Assembly: GCF_000003815.2 (NCBI RefSeq)
Contig: NC_049980.1
Coordinates: 10,937,422 to 11,001,421 of the forward strand
Direction of reading: 5' to 3'
DNA length: 64,000 bases
Origin: Branchiostoma floridae
Taxonomy: Eukaryota > Chordata > Leptocardii > Amphioxiformes > Branchiostomatidae
Part shown: one piece after another, positions 52,786 through 64,000 of the stretch
How positions within the stretch are numbered: the stretch's first letter is position 1
Layout of the letters: each line of letters opens with the position of its first letter
Notes under the pieces: generated by a model
Database searches by the model: none
What the model was told of the DNA's origin: nothing
Seen by the model: the letters and a program-made list of their open reading frames with translations, nothing else
Program-made: the position numbers and the translations under genes

Positions 52786-53194
52786 GATAAATGCAGTTCA
52801 GAGGTAAGAAATTGCACAAAGTTTCCCCTCAAAATATCATGACGAGCGGTCACGAGCTGCCCCTGCTAGAATCTAGCATCACATCCTCTGCCTCGGATTC
52901 GACAAGACATTTTCGATTTTTGACACCAAACGCATGTTAGATGTATTGCCCTGATTGTTTGCTGATTGTCTTGTACTCAAAGACTGTGAAATGTTATGCA
53001 CATACTAACATTAGATGACCATTTGTACTTAAACAAAAAGGAAAATATTTAGTTCTTTAAAAAAAGCTAGCTATTTATTTGGCGATATTTATTCGACGAT
53101 ATATGTTCACCTTTGACCTACCTGGTTCAGGAAGAGACAGCGGAAGGGAGCCTGGTAGGATTTGGGATGTTTTGTTGCTGAACAGATCGTGAAA
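52786..53194. promoter_or_regulatory. Likely bidirectional promoter of OSTM1 and EFR3
   Basis: Only 409 bp separate the OSTM1 start codon (minus) from the EFR3 first start codon (plus). This space must hold both 5' UTRs and promoters unless upstream exons exist. No TATA box stands out. Confidence 0.5.
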
Positions 53195-56100
53195 ATGTCA
53201 GGTATGGCTGCAGATTAGTATTTTGAACACGCTTCACAGTCCAATGCATCGATAGAAGCCGTTCTAGTACGATGATCACTTGTTACAGCTAAGGAAAGTG
53301 TGGGTTTGTGCTGACCGTTACAAACACCCAGATGGGGAGGGGGGGATGGCGGAGGAATGTTTTGGGAAAGACAGGATCAAGGTTCCCAAGCTAACTGTTA
53401 CAAACCACTGCATCAAGTGGAGCTGCTTAAGTGGACTAATAGAGGGTATAGAACACAATTAAGCAAGAAACACGTTAACAATTACCATGGGATGTGGTGG
53501 GCTTTTGTTATGAATCAGACATCAGTTGAATGAATCAGTTGTATTTGTACGTTTTGCCGACTGCACAAGGTAGAGAACTTATGAGCACTATTTATCACTA
53601 GCAAAAGTGAAAATGATAAAATGTTCCTGTTACATTATAAAGCCAGTACGGACATTTCTATAGACATAGTAGCCATCAAATTATTATAAAACTAGAGATA
53701 TCAAACCCGGAAGTTTCACTGCAGTACCATAACAAGCCACTAGGGATCCCAAAATCTAATAATTTACAAGTCTGATCAAGATCTACATACATACAGAATA
53801 TCAACACAATCCACCTGAGCGTTCTCGAGTTAGGCAATAAGACTTATTACTCAGACTCAGAGTGTTGAAGTAAATTGAAATAGCTTCAGTCACTAGTTAT
53901 TCATCTCATAGATAGTCTACTGATGTTTGTGCTGTTGAAAGCAAGAAGACTTTGAAAGGTTATTTGTTTGAAGTCTGTCATAAGTGCCTTGACAATCAAC
54001 ACTTTCCCTCTTGTATTGTAATCTCCCAAGTTTTCATTGATCCTTTTTGTTGTCTTTGCTTCCCCCTTGCTCTGTTATTGTGTTAACTGATCGCAGACAC
54101 GTTGAAGATAGCAACCCCTGAGGATGAAACCCCTCGGCTTGACTTGTCACCTGGGATGTCTGACGGTGGCCGGTGGATTGACATCCGTAAATGTTCTCAT
54201 TATCTGCACCCAGAGATCTGCACCCATCTTTGCACCAAACATATAGAAGCACATTGATGTTGATATATACCTAAAGGTTCATTGGAACAACACAGATGTT
54301 TCTAAAGGCTGTCATTTAACATTTATATTGCCTGAATGCTGTTTGTTGAAAACATTGATGGTTATTCCTCAATTTTGACTGCTTTATATTCACGAGGATT
54401 ATGAGTAACCACACAGATTTCCACATTAAAACTGTATATATGATCTAGCCCCACCATCTAGCATTGCACAATGTTGACATTCTGCTTCCGATTGTTATGA
54501 ATTAAGTCATTTTTAACACAGTTTCCAATTTTTTCCAAATGGACACAAGGACTTTTTTTATTACTTTTAGTTTTACCCACATGGCTTGCAGTGAATAAAG
54601 TAATCTAACATGCAAAACATGCACAGTTTCTACAAAAACACGTCTATTTTTTCTGCTCTCACCTGGCATAAATAAATCACTAGATGGCAATCTCAGACAA
54701 TCTAATAGATGAGATCGCAATTTGCATGTTGATAATACACTGCAGTGCATACAGTTTCATTGATCCTACTTACAGCATGGTTAATACTTGGTATAAATGT
54801 GTACGAATTAGGTTTATATAGTTTTATATTCTGTACTAGTATGTCAAGAACATGATATCAATGTTTTCAATTGATGGGGCCCTATTCCTACTTTATAGTA
54901 GCCCTACTTCATGCAGATGGAACATAATTAATGTTCACACATTTCACACTCACAGTTTGATGTTGTACATATGTTCCATACATGTACTTCTTGGTTGCTG
55001 ATGTCGATAGTCATAAATGATGATAAGTTATTGTACTGTCAGATATGGAAAATGGCATGCATGTATGATCAATGTATGGACATAAACATACATGTACTAG
55101 TAGGGCATGCTTTGAGTTTTATATGCTTTTTCATGCTTATGATCATTTCAGATGGCACACCCATACCATGTATGAAGGCCACTCTTTCACTTCATTTTTT
55201 TAAAAGTTTAAATGCTACTTCACTATAAGGGTAGATCAACATTTATTGTAGTTTTCATGTACTACAATCAATTGAATATTAGTTGATCTTAACGTTTAGG
55301 TACAATTACATTTTTAGTATACTTTGTTCCCCATCTGTTTTGTTTCCCCATTTCATTTCTTCCATAAGTCATCCCTGTCCCTTTCTAAGTTCTGTTTAGT
55401 CGCTCAATGTTTCAACTGTAGGTTTTCAGTATGCCTAAAGACCACAAATGACTGCAAACTAGCACAAACAGGTGAAGCAATGGCCTTGTGTGACGCAATT
55501 ATAAATCAAAATATGATGCAGCATTTACCATTTTTTATGTCAAGTTACTCTGCTCGTTTCAAGATAGAAGGAATTTCTGGCCGCCATGCAGTGTGTTTTG
55601 CTTGACAGATGATAGGATGCTCAAGTGGTGGTTGCTGTTGGAGTTAATTACTAGTAATTGTTTGAGCACTAACAATCCAACATGGTGGCTAGAAATTCCT
55701 TCAATCGTGGAATGAGCAGAAAAACTAAAAAACTAAAAACTAGAAAGAAAAAAAAGATAAATCATTAGGTCATGCTGCATATTGTTAATTTGTTATCATA
55801 TATATATATGTATCCAGAGCATCAAACAAGGTCATGTGCATTGTTTATTAGACCTGTTTATGGTCATTTGTGGTGTTTAGGCAGACCATAGGTTTTGAGT
55901 AGAAGTAACAGATATCATGACATGTGATGCTATCATTGCTGCAGGTATGTGTGGATGTTGTGGGGCCCTGCGGCCTCGCTACAAGAAACTGGTAGATGCC
56001 ATCTTTCCTGAGGATCCACAGGTGAGGGTTCATCCATTCCTCCTGGGAACCCATCTATGCGGTGTTTATCTTTTACATTTCCCCCATTGTTTAAGATATA

Positions 56101-59100
56101 TGATGTGATTGAAGTTGATAGTTCCCAGCTGTGCAAAACAAAAATATCAGATATACTTTGTTGATGAAGGTTAGACATCCAGGTAGAATATTACGATTAT
56201 ACAAAATAAACAAGCAGTCGGATAGATTCTCCAAGGAGTGAGACATTTCAGATAGCATCCACTGTCTTTGATCAAGATCAGTCAGTAATTAATGATAGTG
56301 GATGCTATCTGACTTATCTGACAGTTGCTTGATCTACTTGTAGATAGACATATATCAGATATGCTGGTCGCTAAACGTACCTTTTGTCATGTATATCGTG
56401 CATATATGTTCTCCAATAGTTTTTCCTTAAATAAGTTATAGAAAACTATGCTTGCTGAAGAAAGTCTGTATTTTCAGTGTTTCAAATCAAATAATAAGAA
56501 ATATATCTTGACCGGTCTACTAGACTAAGTATAGTACATGTATAAGCACTCTTAAATGCTATCATGCCATAATGGTAATTAACATTTTATGTCAGGTAAA
56601 ACACTAAGGCAAAGACAGAGTATCTTCTCCACCATTACCTGATTATATCTAGTAAATCTTATGTAATTATTAAGTGCCTGCTGTTTCTTTAACCACTAGT
56701 GACATGTGATCCACTCCGACAGCTGAAACAGGCCCAGCTGGCAATTAGTCCTTATCTCCATCAGGTCACCTTCTGCGTATTTAGGCAGAGAGTTAACGTC
56801 TTTTCTGTGGTTGGTCAATAGGCAGATGATTGGGATGGATGATGGTTTGGTAAGCCACCCGCCCTATTGCTGCAGTAGTATTGGAAAGAGGTCATTCAGG
56901 ACGGTGTAAAAATCAATACCTGGCTGTAGGTTTATGGTCAAGAGTGGGGCTGGGAGAGGGTTACAGAATAGCTGGAGAGGACGTATCATTCCCTGCTCTC
57001 AGGCATATCAAGTCATTAATGTTCCTATAGACCAGAGGGTTGTCCGTTCTGTCCAGAGCTAATGTAAGAGGAATATCAGTTTTTAATTGTATGCCCCAAA
57101 ATATTCTTTGTATACGTAATTTACTGTACACAAGGCTATCGTCTTACATACTAGTACCGGGATTTACTTCAATGAACTTAAATAGTAGATTTGAATACAT
57201 TATGACATTTGACAACCCCTGCATGGTATACATTGGAAAATAATTTAAAGAATGTCTAGATGCTAGAAATCTCTCCAGTGATGTAAAAGTTAGACCATTT
57301 TTATCCCATACTTTGTACCTTTGTACTATGTACATGTAGGTTAGCCTTTTAGAACTGTAGATACCAATTGTTTTGTACCTTGTGCAATTATATTGTTGCA
57401 CAATAAAGTTACACTGTACTACAGTAGATTTATTTCTGAAGGGACTTGATATCACTGTAACTGAGGACAAAAGATTTTTGCAGTATTTGATTTTGAAGTT
57501 CCTTGTTGGAACAATTTTGTAGTACATAAAAAAACAAAACTTGGTGTCATTATCTTGCAGTAAATGGTAATGATAAAGTCACCAAGAAAGCAAACCTGAA
57601 ATTATTTCAAGATATACAGTACTTTACAAATGTATTTGACTCATATTTTTTAGCATAGTCTAAGACAAGCCAAAAGAATATGCCTCCAATGACAAAAATA
57701 ACAACCAGTCATGGTCAGACTGTGTTCTATAGCCATTGGCAGAACCAGTTATTTTGTAGTCACAACAAATTGGATTAAATCTGTCTACATTCCCACAGCT
57801 TCATCCAGCCTGTCTGCTGTAGTATAATAGGGACTAACAAGGTTGTGAGGCCAGTACACCGGCGGAATTCTAACCACATCTTAATTGAATCAGAAGCAAT
57901 TTGTCTGGGAGTATACCAGGCCTGTCTCCAAGATGGAAATCTGTGGCCTAGAACAGAAATTTGCTTGTGGGACCAAACAAAATTACACCATCCATCCCAT
58001 AAAGGTTGAAAAATTAATGTATTTTCCTAAGCTTAACTGACATACAACAAGGAAAATCAACAGCATCCCCAACAACAACATCAACAGCATCCCCAACAAC
58101 AACATCAACAGCATCCCCAACAACAACAAAATTGAAATGAAAAGCTGGAGACAGCCCTGGAGTATACATTGATGTGGATGTTGTTTACGACTAACCCTTG
58201 TCATAGAGTGGCAGATGTTTTGTGACTGAGCACACACAAAATCAGTCCCATCAAAGGTAGATTTTGTAAGATAAATTACCTTTCAAATGCCTTTCAGCAC
58301 ATTTTGGGGGTATTTTTTGTACAATTTGATAAGGTTGTGTCGTTCTCTGCAGTGTCCTATCAGTATGATCAAGGAGATATAAAAGCTCATTGGTATGATG
58401 AAATCACCTATGAACCTAATCAGCACATTAACATTTTGATGAGTCAAAACTAGAAAATGTCCATGTCAAGTAACATTACGGAGACTTTGTCACAAAGCGT
58501 ACATTAAACGTGTTTAATTCCCAGGATCATAATTACAAGTGGTACCACGTGTCGCGTACATTATGCTCCATCGTAAAAGTCCTCACAAAGATCTACATGT
58601 TTTGAATTTAAGTAAAATAGGCAGGAGGGCGATCCGATCCGTGGGAGGGCAATTCTTAAGTCAGAGTCAGATATTGAATTTTTGACCTAACCACTGTTGG
58701 CGTGCTCTGACTGAGTACGTCCCATTACTTGATGATAGAAGCTCGTGTGATACAAGTAGAACCCCAGATGATATGGCAAGTTATCCTTATCATCCAGTCT
58801 GGAACACCTGTATTGAATGTTATCGTGGCCCAGGTGTGACATAAATGTTTTTGTTTGTAATTTGTTTTCTTCCGTTCCACCCAGGATGGCCTGGTGAAGA
58901 CCAACATGGACAAGTTGACCTTCTACACCATCCGTGCGCCAGAGAAGCTGGACCGTGTGGGGGAGTACCTGGCACAGAGGCTCAGTAGGGACGTGTCACG
59001 CAACAGGAAAGGGTAAGGCATGCATGTACCCCAGGATGATTCAGTTCTAGATAGCTGTTCAAGATTGAGATCCTTATTCTTTGAGGCTACCAACTTCAGC

Positions 59101-62100
59101 ATGCTGAAGACTTCTGTAGCCTTTACTGACTGTAAGGTTTTCACTATGGCACACCAGGGCATGCCCCAACTCTTTTTTGACAAGTATGGTGAGTTCTTTA
59201 AAATGCGTGGAGTGTGCCAAACCCCAAAACGGGACCGCCATTTAACGTCCTATCTTAGGGACAGAACTAACCAAAGCAAGTCATTCATGTTCACCTGAGT
59301 GAAGTGAGGAAAGTCGTGTTAAGTGCCTTTCCCAAGGGCACAAAATTGGCGCCGAGGCAGGATTCGAACTCAAGACCTCTTGTTTGGATGCATCCCATTC
59401 TGTGACATCCAACATAGTACATAACTGTGAATTTCTGTTTGTTGTTAGCACACAATTACTAGTACTAGTAGTAGGGCACAATTTTAAAGGTGCAAGATAT
59501 AATGCATGTACAAATGTACATGTTATCATCTCCTCAGCTACTTCAGTCATTTTCAATCAAGTACATGTATGACTTCAAATAAAGATGTTGATATGATTGC
59601 TGATGTAGTAAAAATTCATCAATGAAAAAAATATAAATCTATCAATATGTGTAAAGAGAATTTTTGAGCCGTGACATTAAAAGCAATAAAACTGTCTATT
59701 GGCAATTGGAAGAGAACGCTTTAATGATATAATTGAAAAATCAGGATAATCTTTTTAAGGGAACATGAATGGATCTAAAAACAGATATTTCTAGTTGTTT
59801 GTCAAGTTTGTATTGATATTGAACGCCATGTTTAAAAAACATTACATGTAATTTTGCTTAAAGCTTTATATTTGGGATACTTACTTTATTTTTAGGAACA
59901 TTAAAATCAATCATTTCCATTTTGGGCGTTTGACTGGGGTATAGATGAATATTTTATGGGTTTCCATAAGTCATGTCTATGGGTTGACATTCATTTAACA
60001 CATTGTCAAATGCGATTCATTTTGTAACGTATTTCTAGCTTACATCCACATAACAACCATAGAAAAAGAGACATTCATATGATTTTCGATTTTTTTAATG
60101 GCATGAATTCAAAGTCATGTTTATCCACAGTCTGATAGTGTAGTCTATAGGGGTTCCATCTTGCACTACGTCAAAGCAGAACGTGTCTACATTTTGCACT
60201 GTGCATTTTTCATCTGTCTTACCTCTTATGTGCTAAAGAGCTTTTACTCAATGAAGGATTTGGACTCTGAGATCAAACTGACCTTGAAGCAGAAAGGTTC
60301 AATAACTCTGTAGCTTTACGTCTAGTCCATACAAATAGGGCCCTGATGTTATATACTACTTCTGTTAGCCATCACATATTCCTTCTTAGTCAGTTCCACA
60401 GTGGGGTATCCTTCACTGTGGATTAACCAAATTGAATGGAGTTGAACTGGAAAAATGTCTCTCCGCGTGGCGTCGTTTCCGAAATTGATACGAATCGTAG
60501 ATTGATTCTCCTCTAGATTGATACTGCAAGCCCGTTTATGATACAATGCAGAGGAAACATATCACTCCTGAAAAGGTCATCCTTCCCTTTGTTGCTGCTC
60601 GCTGTAGCGAGGCAAGACTTAATCATGTTAGTACCAGTCCATGTGTGTCCCTCACATATGGGAAAGCCACGGCCAGCGAGCTCTTGGCTGGTAATAGCCT
60701 GGTAGGAAATTGAGAATTATAGTCATGGTTTTCTGGATTTTCCATTTGGAGTCCAGCTTGTGGTACAGTGTGGTCAATTTGCACTTAACATTATAGCTCA
60801 AGGCCCATCTGTGTACCTGTAACCCTTTATTGCTTAACTAGGGACTTTTCAAGAATATTTGAGGTCACCTTTAAACCATGGATATAGCATTATGTTCATT
60901 TTTTTACATTTTATTAGTGTTTTGACTAGAAAGGAGAAAATTGAGCATCTAGCAAAAGACATTGCAGACTAATATCAATATTTAGTTGTAAAAGTACGAA
61001 GGGATGACTTTTAAATGTGTTATATTTGAATGTTACTCGGTCATCAATCATGATGTAATGTTCTTTTTCTTGCACGTCACACCGCGTACGTTGCCATAGA
61101 GACGGGGATTTGATTGATGAGCACATACGCATTGTGTATTACCATGCTAGGTCAAATAACTGCGCTCCGTACAGGGCAGGGACAAAACAAATGTTCCCAT
61201 GACAGTAATCGACTTTTGGACTGAACCAATCAGCATACGGGGGTGATCACAACATGTCAGCTAAAAGACAAGCGTAGCTGTGTAAACGAGAGTTTGAGCA
61301 CACCAGGGTTTAGAGGGTATGATCTGGCTGGTGTCTTGGTGAAGTTGGTTGCTTCTGATTGGATGATTGAAAAAAGGATTTAAGGACAGTACGCCAGGCG
61401 CTCAGAGACAGACATGGAGCTGCCAGACCTAGTGTTTGACGATCGTTGGGGGATGGACAAGTGAGTTGCACATACATGCATAGATGGTGCCATGTAATCA
61501 AAATTGTGTGTATTGTTTCCATAGTTAGATTAGATATGATTTTCAGATTAACCAGGGCTAACCATGTGCCCTTTGAGTGATATTCAAATGAAGTATTTTG
61601 AATCCTTCTGTATAACCGTCCTCTTAAACAATTTTTTGTTGTAGTGGCGTATGGCTAGCTCCTGGTGGAATTATGAGAGTTGACCTTGATTACAATATGT
61701 TCTTAAAAACAGCAGCTAGTCTTAAGAGAGCAATTTGGAGATGAAAATTAACAATTGGTTATACAATATAACGGTTATGGGGAAGATTGGCAGTTGTTTT
61801 TCTCGAAAGATTTTGTGAAGGCCAGTGTTCCTAGATACTTCTAGTGGATATCATGAGTCAGGACACCTTATATGAAACTTCATCAATCTAGACATGTAAT
61901 ATTACATGATGTAGGTTTAATTAAACACTTAAGTAACAAGTATGAAGTCATTGGCCCAAAGATAAATGAAACTGTGAAACACTGTTATCTTGAAATGATG
62001 CAGAGCATGTAGTAGATTTGATCTGTATACCTGTCTGAGAGTAAGAAATGTAGGTACAGGGCTCAAAAGGAGTTTTGTTAAATCAAAGATACATATGCAT

Positions 62101-64000
62101 GTATCTTACAAACATGTTTATAATATATCAATAGATCTAACGATCATAAGCATGAAAACATGTATATGGTATAGAATATCTACCCTTTATGTTATCATTT
62201 CTCTAACTGTTGTTATATTCTCAGGTATGTGGTGATAGCGATGGAGGCACTAGACCAACTGCTGCTGGCCTGCCATGCACAAAGTATCAACCTGTTTGTA
62301 GAGAGCTTCCTGAAGATGGTGTCCAAACTGCTGGAATCCCGGGATCCTGACCTACAGATTCTTGGCTCTACTTCTGTAAGCCTTCAAATTATTTGAAGAA
62401 GTCATACGAACAGCCATGTGGGAAAAATAAGATATTGTTAGACGTCAACTTTTACAGAGTTAAAAAATGCTATACAGAATCTTCCTGAGCTGTTATAACT
62501 ATAGTTGTTAGTATGACATGTCCTTGGTGCTGAAGAGCCATCCAAGGCTTGGTTTCTTGAACTATCCCCTCACTTTTACTTGTATATTGCAGTGCTAACC
62601 ATCTACAGATGTGGTCTGAGCAGACAATATAAATAGCTAAGTACTTGAACCTGGAAGAATGGATGGGCTTTCTTGAGCAGCACTTATTTTGTTTGGAAAG
62701 TGAAAAAGGTACAATGATCTAATTATGCCCAAGACCAACCAAGTCCAAAAAAATGATAGAAGCAATAATAAGCTAACCAGTTCTCCCCTTGTCATCATAT
62801 ACCTATTCTCCCTTTGTCATCATATATTACTATCATGAAATTCATATTAGAGTCAGCATTTAATAACCCAGTGGCAGTGAAGTCATGGGTTCAATCTATT
62901 ATTGAAATTTTGAATAGATGCCGTCATGGGAGACCTATTCACTCCTGGATGGTAGGCACTGTAGGTCTGGTTATAGGTCTGGTGCCCTTGAGTTTATCCT
63001 TGTCACTGGCACTCCCTCTGTGGGATGAATATTTCAGGCTGTGGCAGGGTGTACAAATGCTCCGCAATCTTGGCAATCAATCAATGTATGGAGATATTGT
63101 AACCACCTTTTGGTTTGGGCAGGCATGTGCTTGTATGTACATTTCTGAGAAAATAATAGTGATGTTATAGTACTGTTTCAGTCATTTTTGTTTTGAAAAA
63201 AAAAAGAGGAATATTTTGATCATGGGGAAATTCTTATATTTAGGTGCTGAAATGCCTTCCGATGACACGCTGATCTCTGTTTATGAAGTGTTCATATATA
63301 AGGAATGCTACAACAGATTAAAGAGGAACACATAGTTGTGCTTCAGATATGACGAATTTGAAGTAGAATTTTTCAGAAACCTTAATGTTTTCTCTTTTCT
63401 ACTTTGTGATAATTGTCAATGATTATGTATGTTACAGCTTTACCCAGCTAGCAACAATATTTTTACGATCCTGAGTGTGTGCGTTTCTCTAACCAAGTCT
63501 TGTTTTAGTTGTGTTGTATTCAGCATTCCAGCCAGCTTGAAATTTTTTTCCGTCCCCTGTATTTTGAATGGAATTTCCTGTTGAATATGCGGCAACACTA
63601 GGGGGTCCCGGGGCATGGTCCCTGGGAAAATGTTAAAATCTAGACTATATGAAAGGCTCATTCCTTTATTTTGAGGGGCAAATTTTGCTGGTAGACTCAG
63701 CTTGGATAAATCAATATCTTTACATGCCGATTTTTGTAATTCATAGAGGATCTGATGGGTAAAACTTTTGTCCATCCTCAGTGGCAAAATTCCACAAAGA
63801 ACGGAAGGATGGATGGTGGCTAGAAACTTGGTTATTTTTGTAATTTCAGCCCAAGATCTTGCAGTCTAGCATCTGCACAACATTGTGTGAATTTAAAGAA
63901 TGATTTGCACTTTTCACTGTGTAGTGGTTACCGTGTCTTCTATTTGTCCTTTCCAGTTTGTGAAGTTCACCAATATAGAGGAGGACACACCATCATACCA
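53195..64000 (+). CDS. EFR3: EFR3 homologue (PI4-kinase membrane anchor), 5' part, runs off the window
   Basis: EFR3 is a palmitoylated peripheral membrane protein. It recruits the PI4KA-TTC7-FAM126 complex to the plasma membrane to make PI4P. Exons seen: 53195-53201, 55945-56021, 58885-59012, 62225-62375, 63957-64000 (edge); phases 1, 0, 2, 0. Together they read MSGMCGCCGALRPRYKKLVD AIFPEDPQ, then DGLVKTNMDKLTFYTIRAPE, LAQRLSRDVSRNRKG, YVVIAMEALDQLLLACHAQS and FVKFTNIEEDTPSYH-type sequence. It follows vertebrate EFR3A/B closely (EFR3B starts MYGVCGCCGALRPRYKRLVD). The Cys cluster C5, C7, C8 is the expected acylation site. The exon 1 split after M-S-G mirrors the vertebrate M-Y-G. A head-to-head neighbour is OSTM1. 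About 135 of the usual ~820 residues lie in this window. An alternative first exon at 61414 could replace exons 1-3. Confidence 0.95.
53202..55944. other. EFR3 intron 1
   Basis: No exon recognised. Bases 53700-53830 (GATATCAAACCCGGAAGTTT … ATATCAACACAATCCACCTG) look like a dispersed short repeat seen in many invertebrates; this is a judgement from memory. A stretch at 54092-54160 is rather GC-rich for the intron but has no coherent frame. Confidence 0.4.
56022..58884. other. EFR3 intron 2 with a 24-bp tandem repeat
   Basis: TCAACAGCATCCCCAACAAC plus AACA is repeated three times at 58057-58128. The rest shows no exon. Confidence 0.7.
59215..59400 (-). mobile_element. tRNA-derived SINE fragment
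   Basis: On the minus strand GAGTTCGAATCCTGCCTCGG is a pol III B-box-like sequence. It is followed by a body (CCCTTGGGAAAGGCACTTAA, CACGACTTTCCTCACTTCAC, AGGTGAACATG) seen in SINEs of many marine invertebrates. The plus strand of the far end carries AAACGGGACCGCCATTTAAC. The A box is not clear and the tail was not resolved. Lies in EFR3 intron 3. Confidence 0.65.
59410..61200. other. EFR3 intron 3, no exon recognised
   Basis: AT-rich sequence with only short unconvincing frames. Confidence 0.45.
61210..61460 (+). CDS. EFR3: Candidate alternative promoter and first exon of EFR3
   Basis: The ATG at 61414 (GACATGG, good context) opens MELPDLVFDDRWGMDK and ends in a strong donor AA|gtgagt at 61460, phase 2. 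The exon at 62225 accepts exactly phase 2, giving …GMDKYVVIAMEALDQLL. Upstream there are CCAAT boxes in both orientations (CCAATCAG near 61226, GATTGG near 61358), suggesting a promoter. The resulting protein would lack the Cys-rich membrane anchor and residues encoded by exons 1-3. No transcript evidence is available here; chance open sequence of 16 codons remains possible. Confidence 0.5.
61461..63956. other. EFR3 introns around exon 62225-62375
   Basis: Apart from the exon at 62225-62375 no coding sequence was recognised. Open frames at 62814-63170 (+) and 63440-63787 (-) show no motif and no splice support. Confidence 0.45.

Noticed and set aside
54034-54252. Minus-strand frame in EFR3 intron 1
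   Set aside because: No motif and no splice support; a plus-strand exon at the same place gave no coherent frame.
59340-59385. tRNA gene suggested by a B-box-like GTTCGAATCC on the minus strand
   Set aside because: No matching acceptor stem, anticodon arm or clear A box; the downstream body fits a tRNA-derived SINE instead.
62814-63170. 118-residue plus-strand frame in an EFR3 intron
   Set aside because: No recognisable domain and no suitable splice signals; it reads as chance open sequence in an intron.

Overview
This is a eukaryotic, chordate-like nuclear segment of about 40% GC. It has intron-rich genes with GT-AG splicing, vertebrate-type TTAGGG/CCCTAA telomere-like arrays, many short inverted-repeat transposons and four 100-N assembly gaps. 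The gene set (Homer, ITGB1BP1/ICAP1, L-threonine dehydrogenase TDH, two XK-related proteins, OSTM1, EFR3), the compact introns and the repeat style suggest an invertebrate deuterostome, most likely a lancelet (Branchiostoma). The organism call is an inference from style and protein similarity; no search was run. Layout: 1-8.1 kb is repeat-rich. It holds a weak gene end at the left edge, a decayed Tc1-like transposon, a telomere-like composite satellite and a 66-bp minisatellite whose unit can fold. 8.2-19.4 kb carries the Homer scaffold gene (+), broken up by a LINE end, a 205/410-bp satellite and two gaps. Homer has two tandem, homologous versions of the exon after the EVH1 core. One ends in a stop and would give a short, coiled-coil-free protein; the other leads to the coiled coil. 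21.9-25.5 kb is a complete six-exon ITGB1BP1 (-), tail to tail with Homer. 27.0-38.3 kb is TDH (+) with a CRE/CCAAT promoter, eight coding exons and introns packed with MITE-like elements. One TDH splice donor reads GG instead of GT, and another donor lies in a five-copy 44-bp tandem repeat. 40.9-43.3 kb is an XK-related gene (-). 44.1-45.5 kb is an unrecognised acidic, serine-rich gene (-). 46.4-50.0 kb is a second XK-related gene (+), so the XKR pair diverges around the unknown gene. Both XKR tails carry DxxD-G caspase-like sites, one of them a textbook DEVD-G. 51.7-52.8 kb is an intronless OSTM1 (-), head to head with EFR3 (+), whose first coding exon lies about 0.4 kb away. EFR3 runs off the right edge and has a plausible alternative first exon at 61.4 kb. 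The genes are unrelated housekeeping and signalling genes, not one pathway. Membrane biology recurs: EFR3 anchors the PI4-kinase complex, the XKRs are candidate phospholipid scramblases and OSTM1 partners the lysosomal ClC-7 transporter. No tRNA, rRNA, CRISPR or prokaryotic feature was seen.
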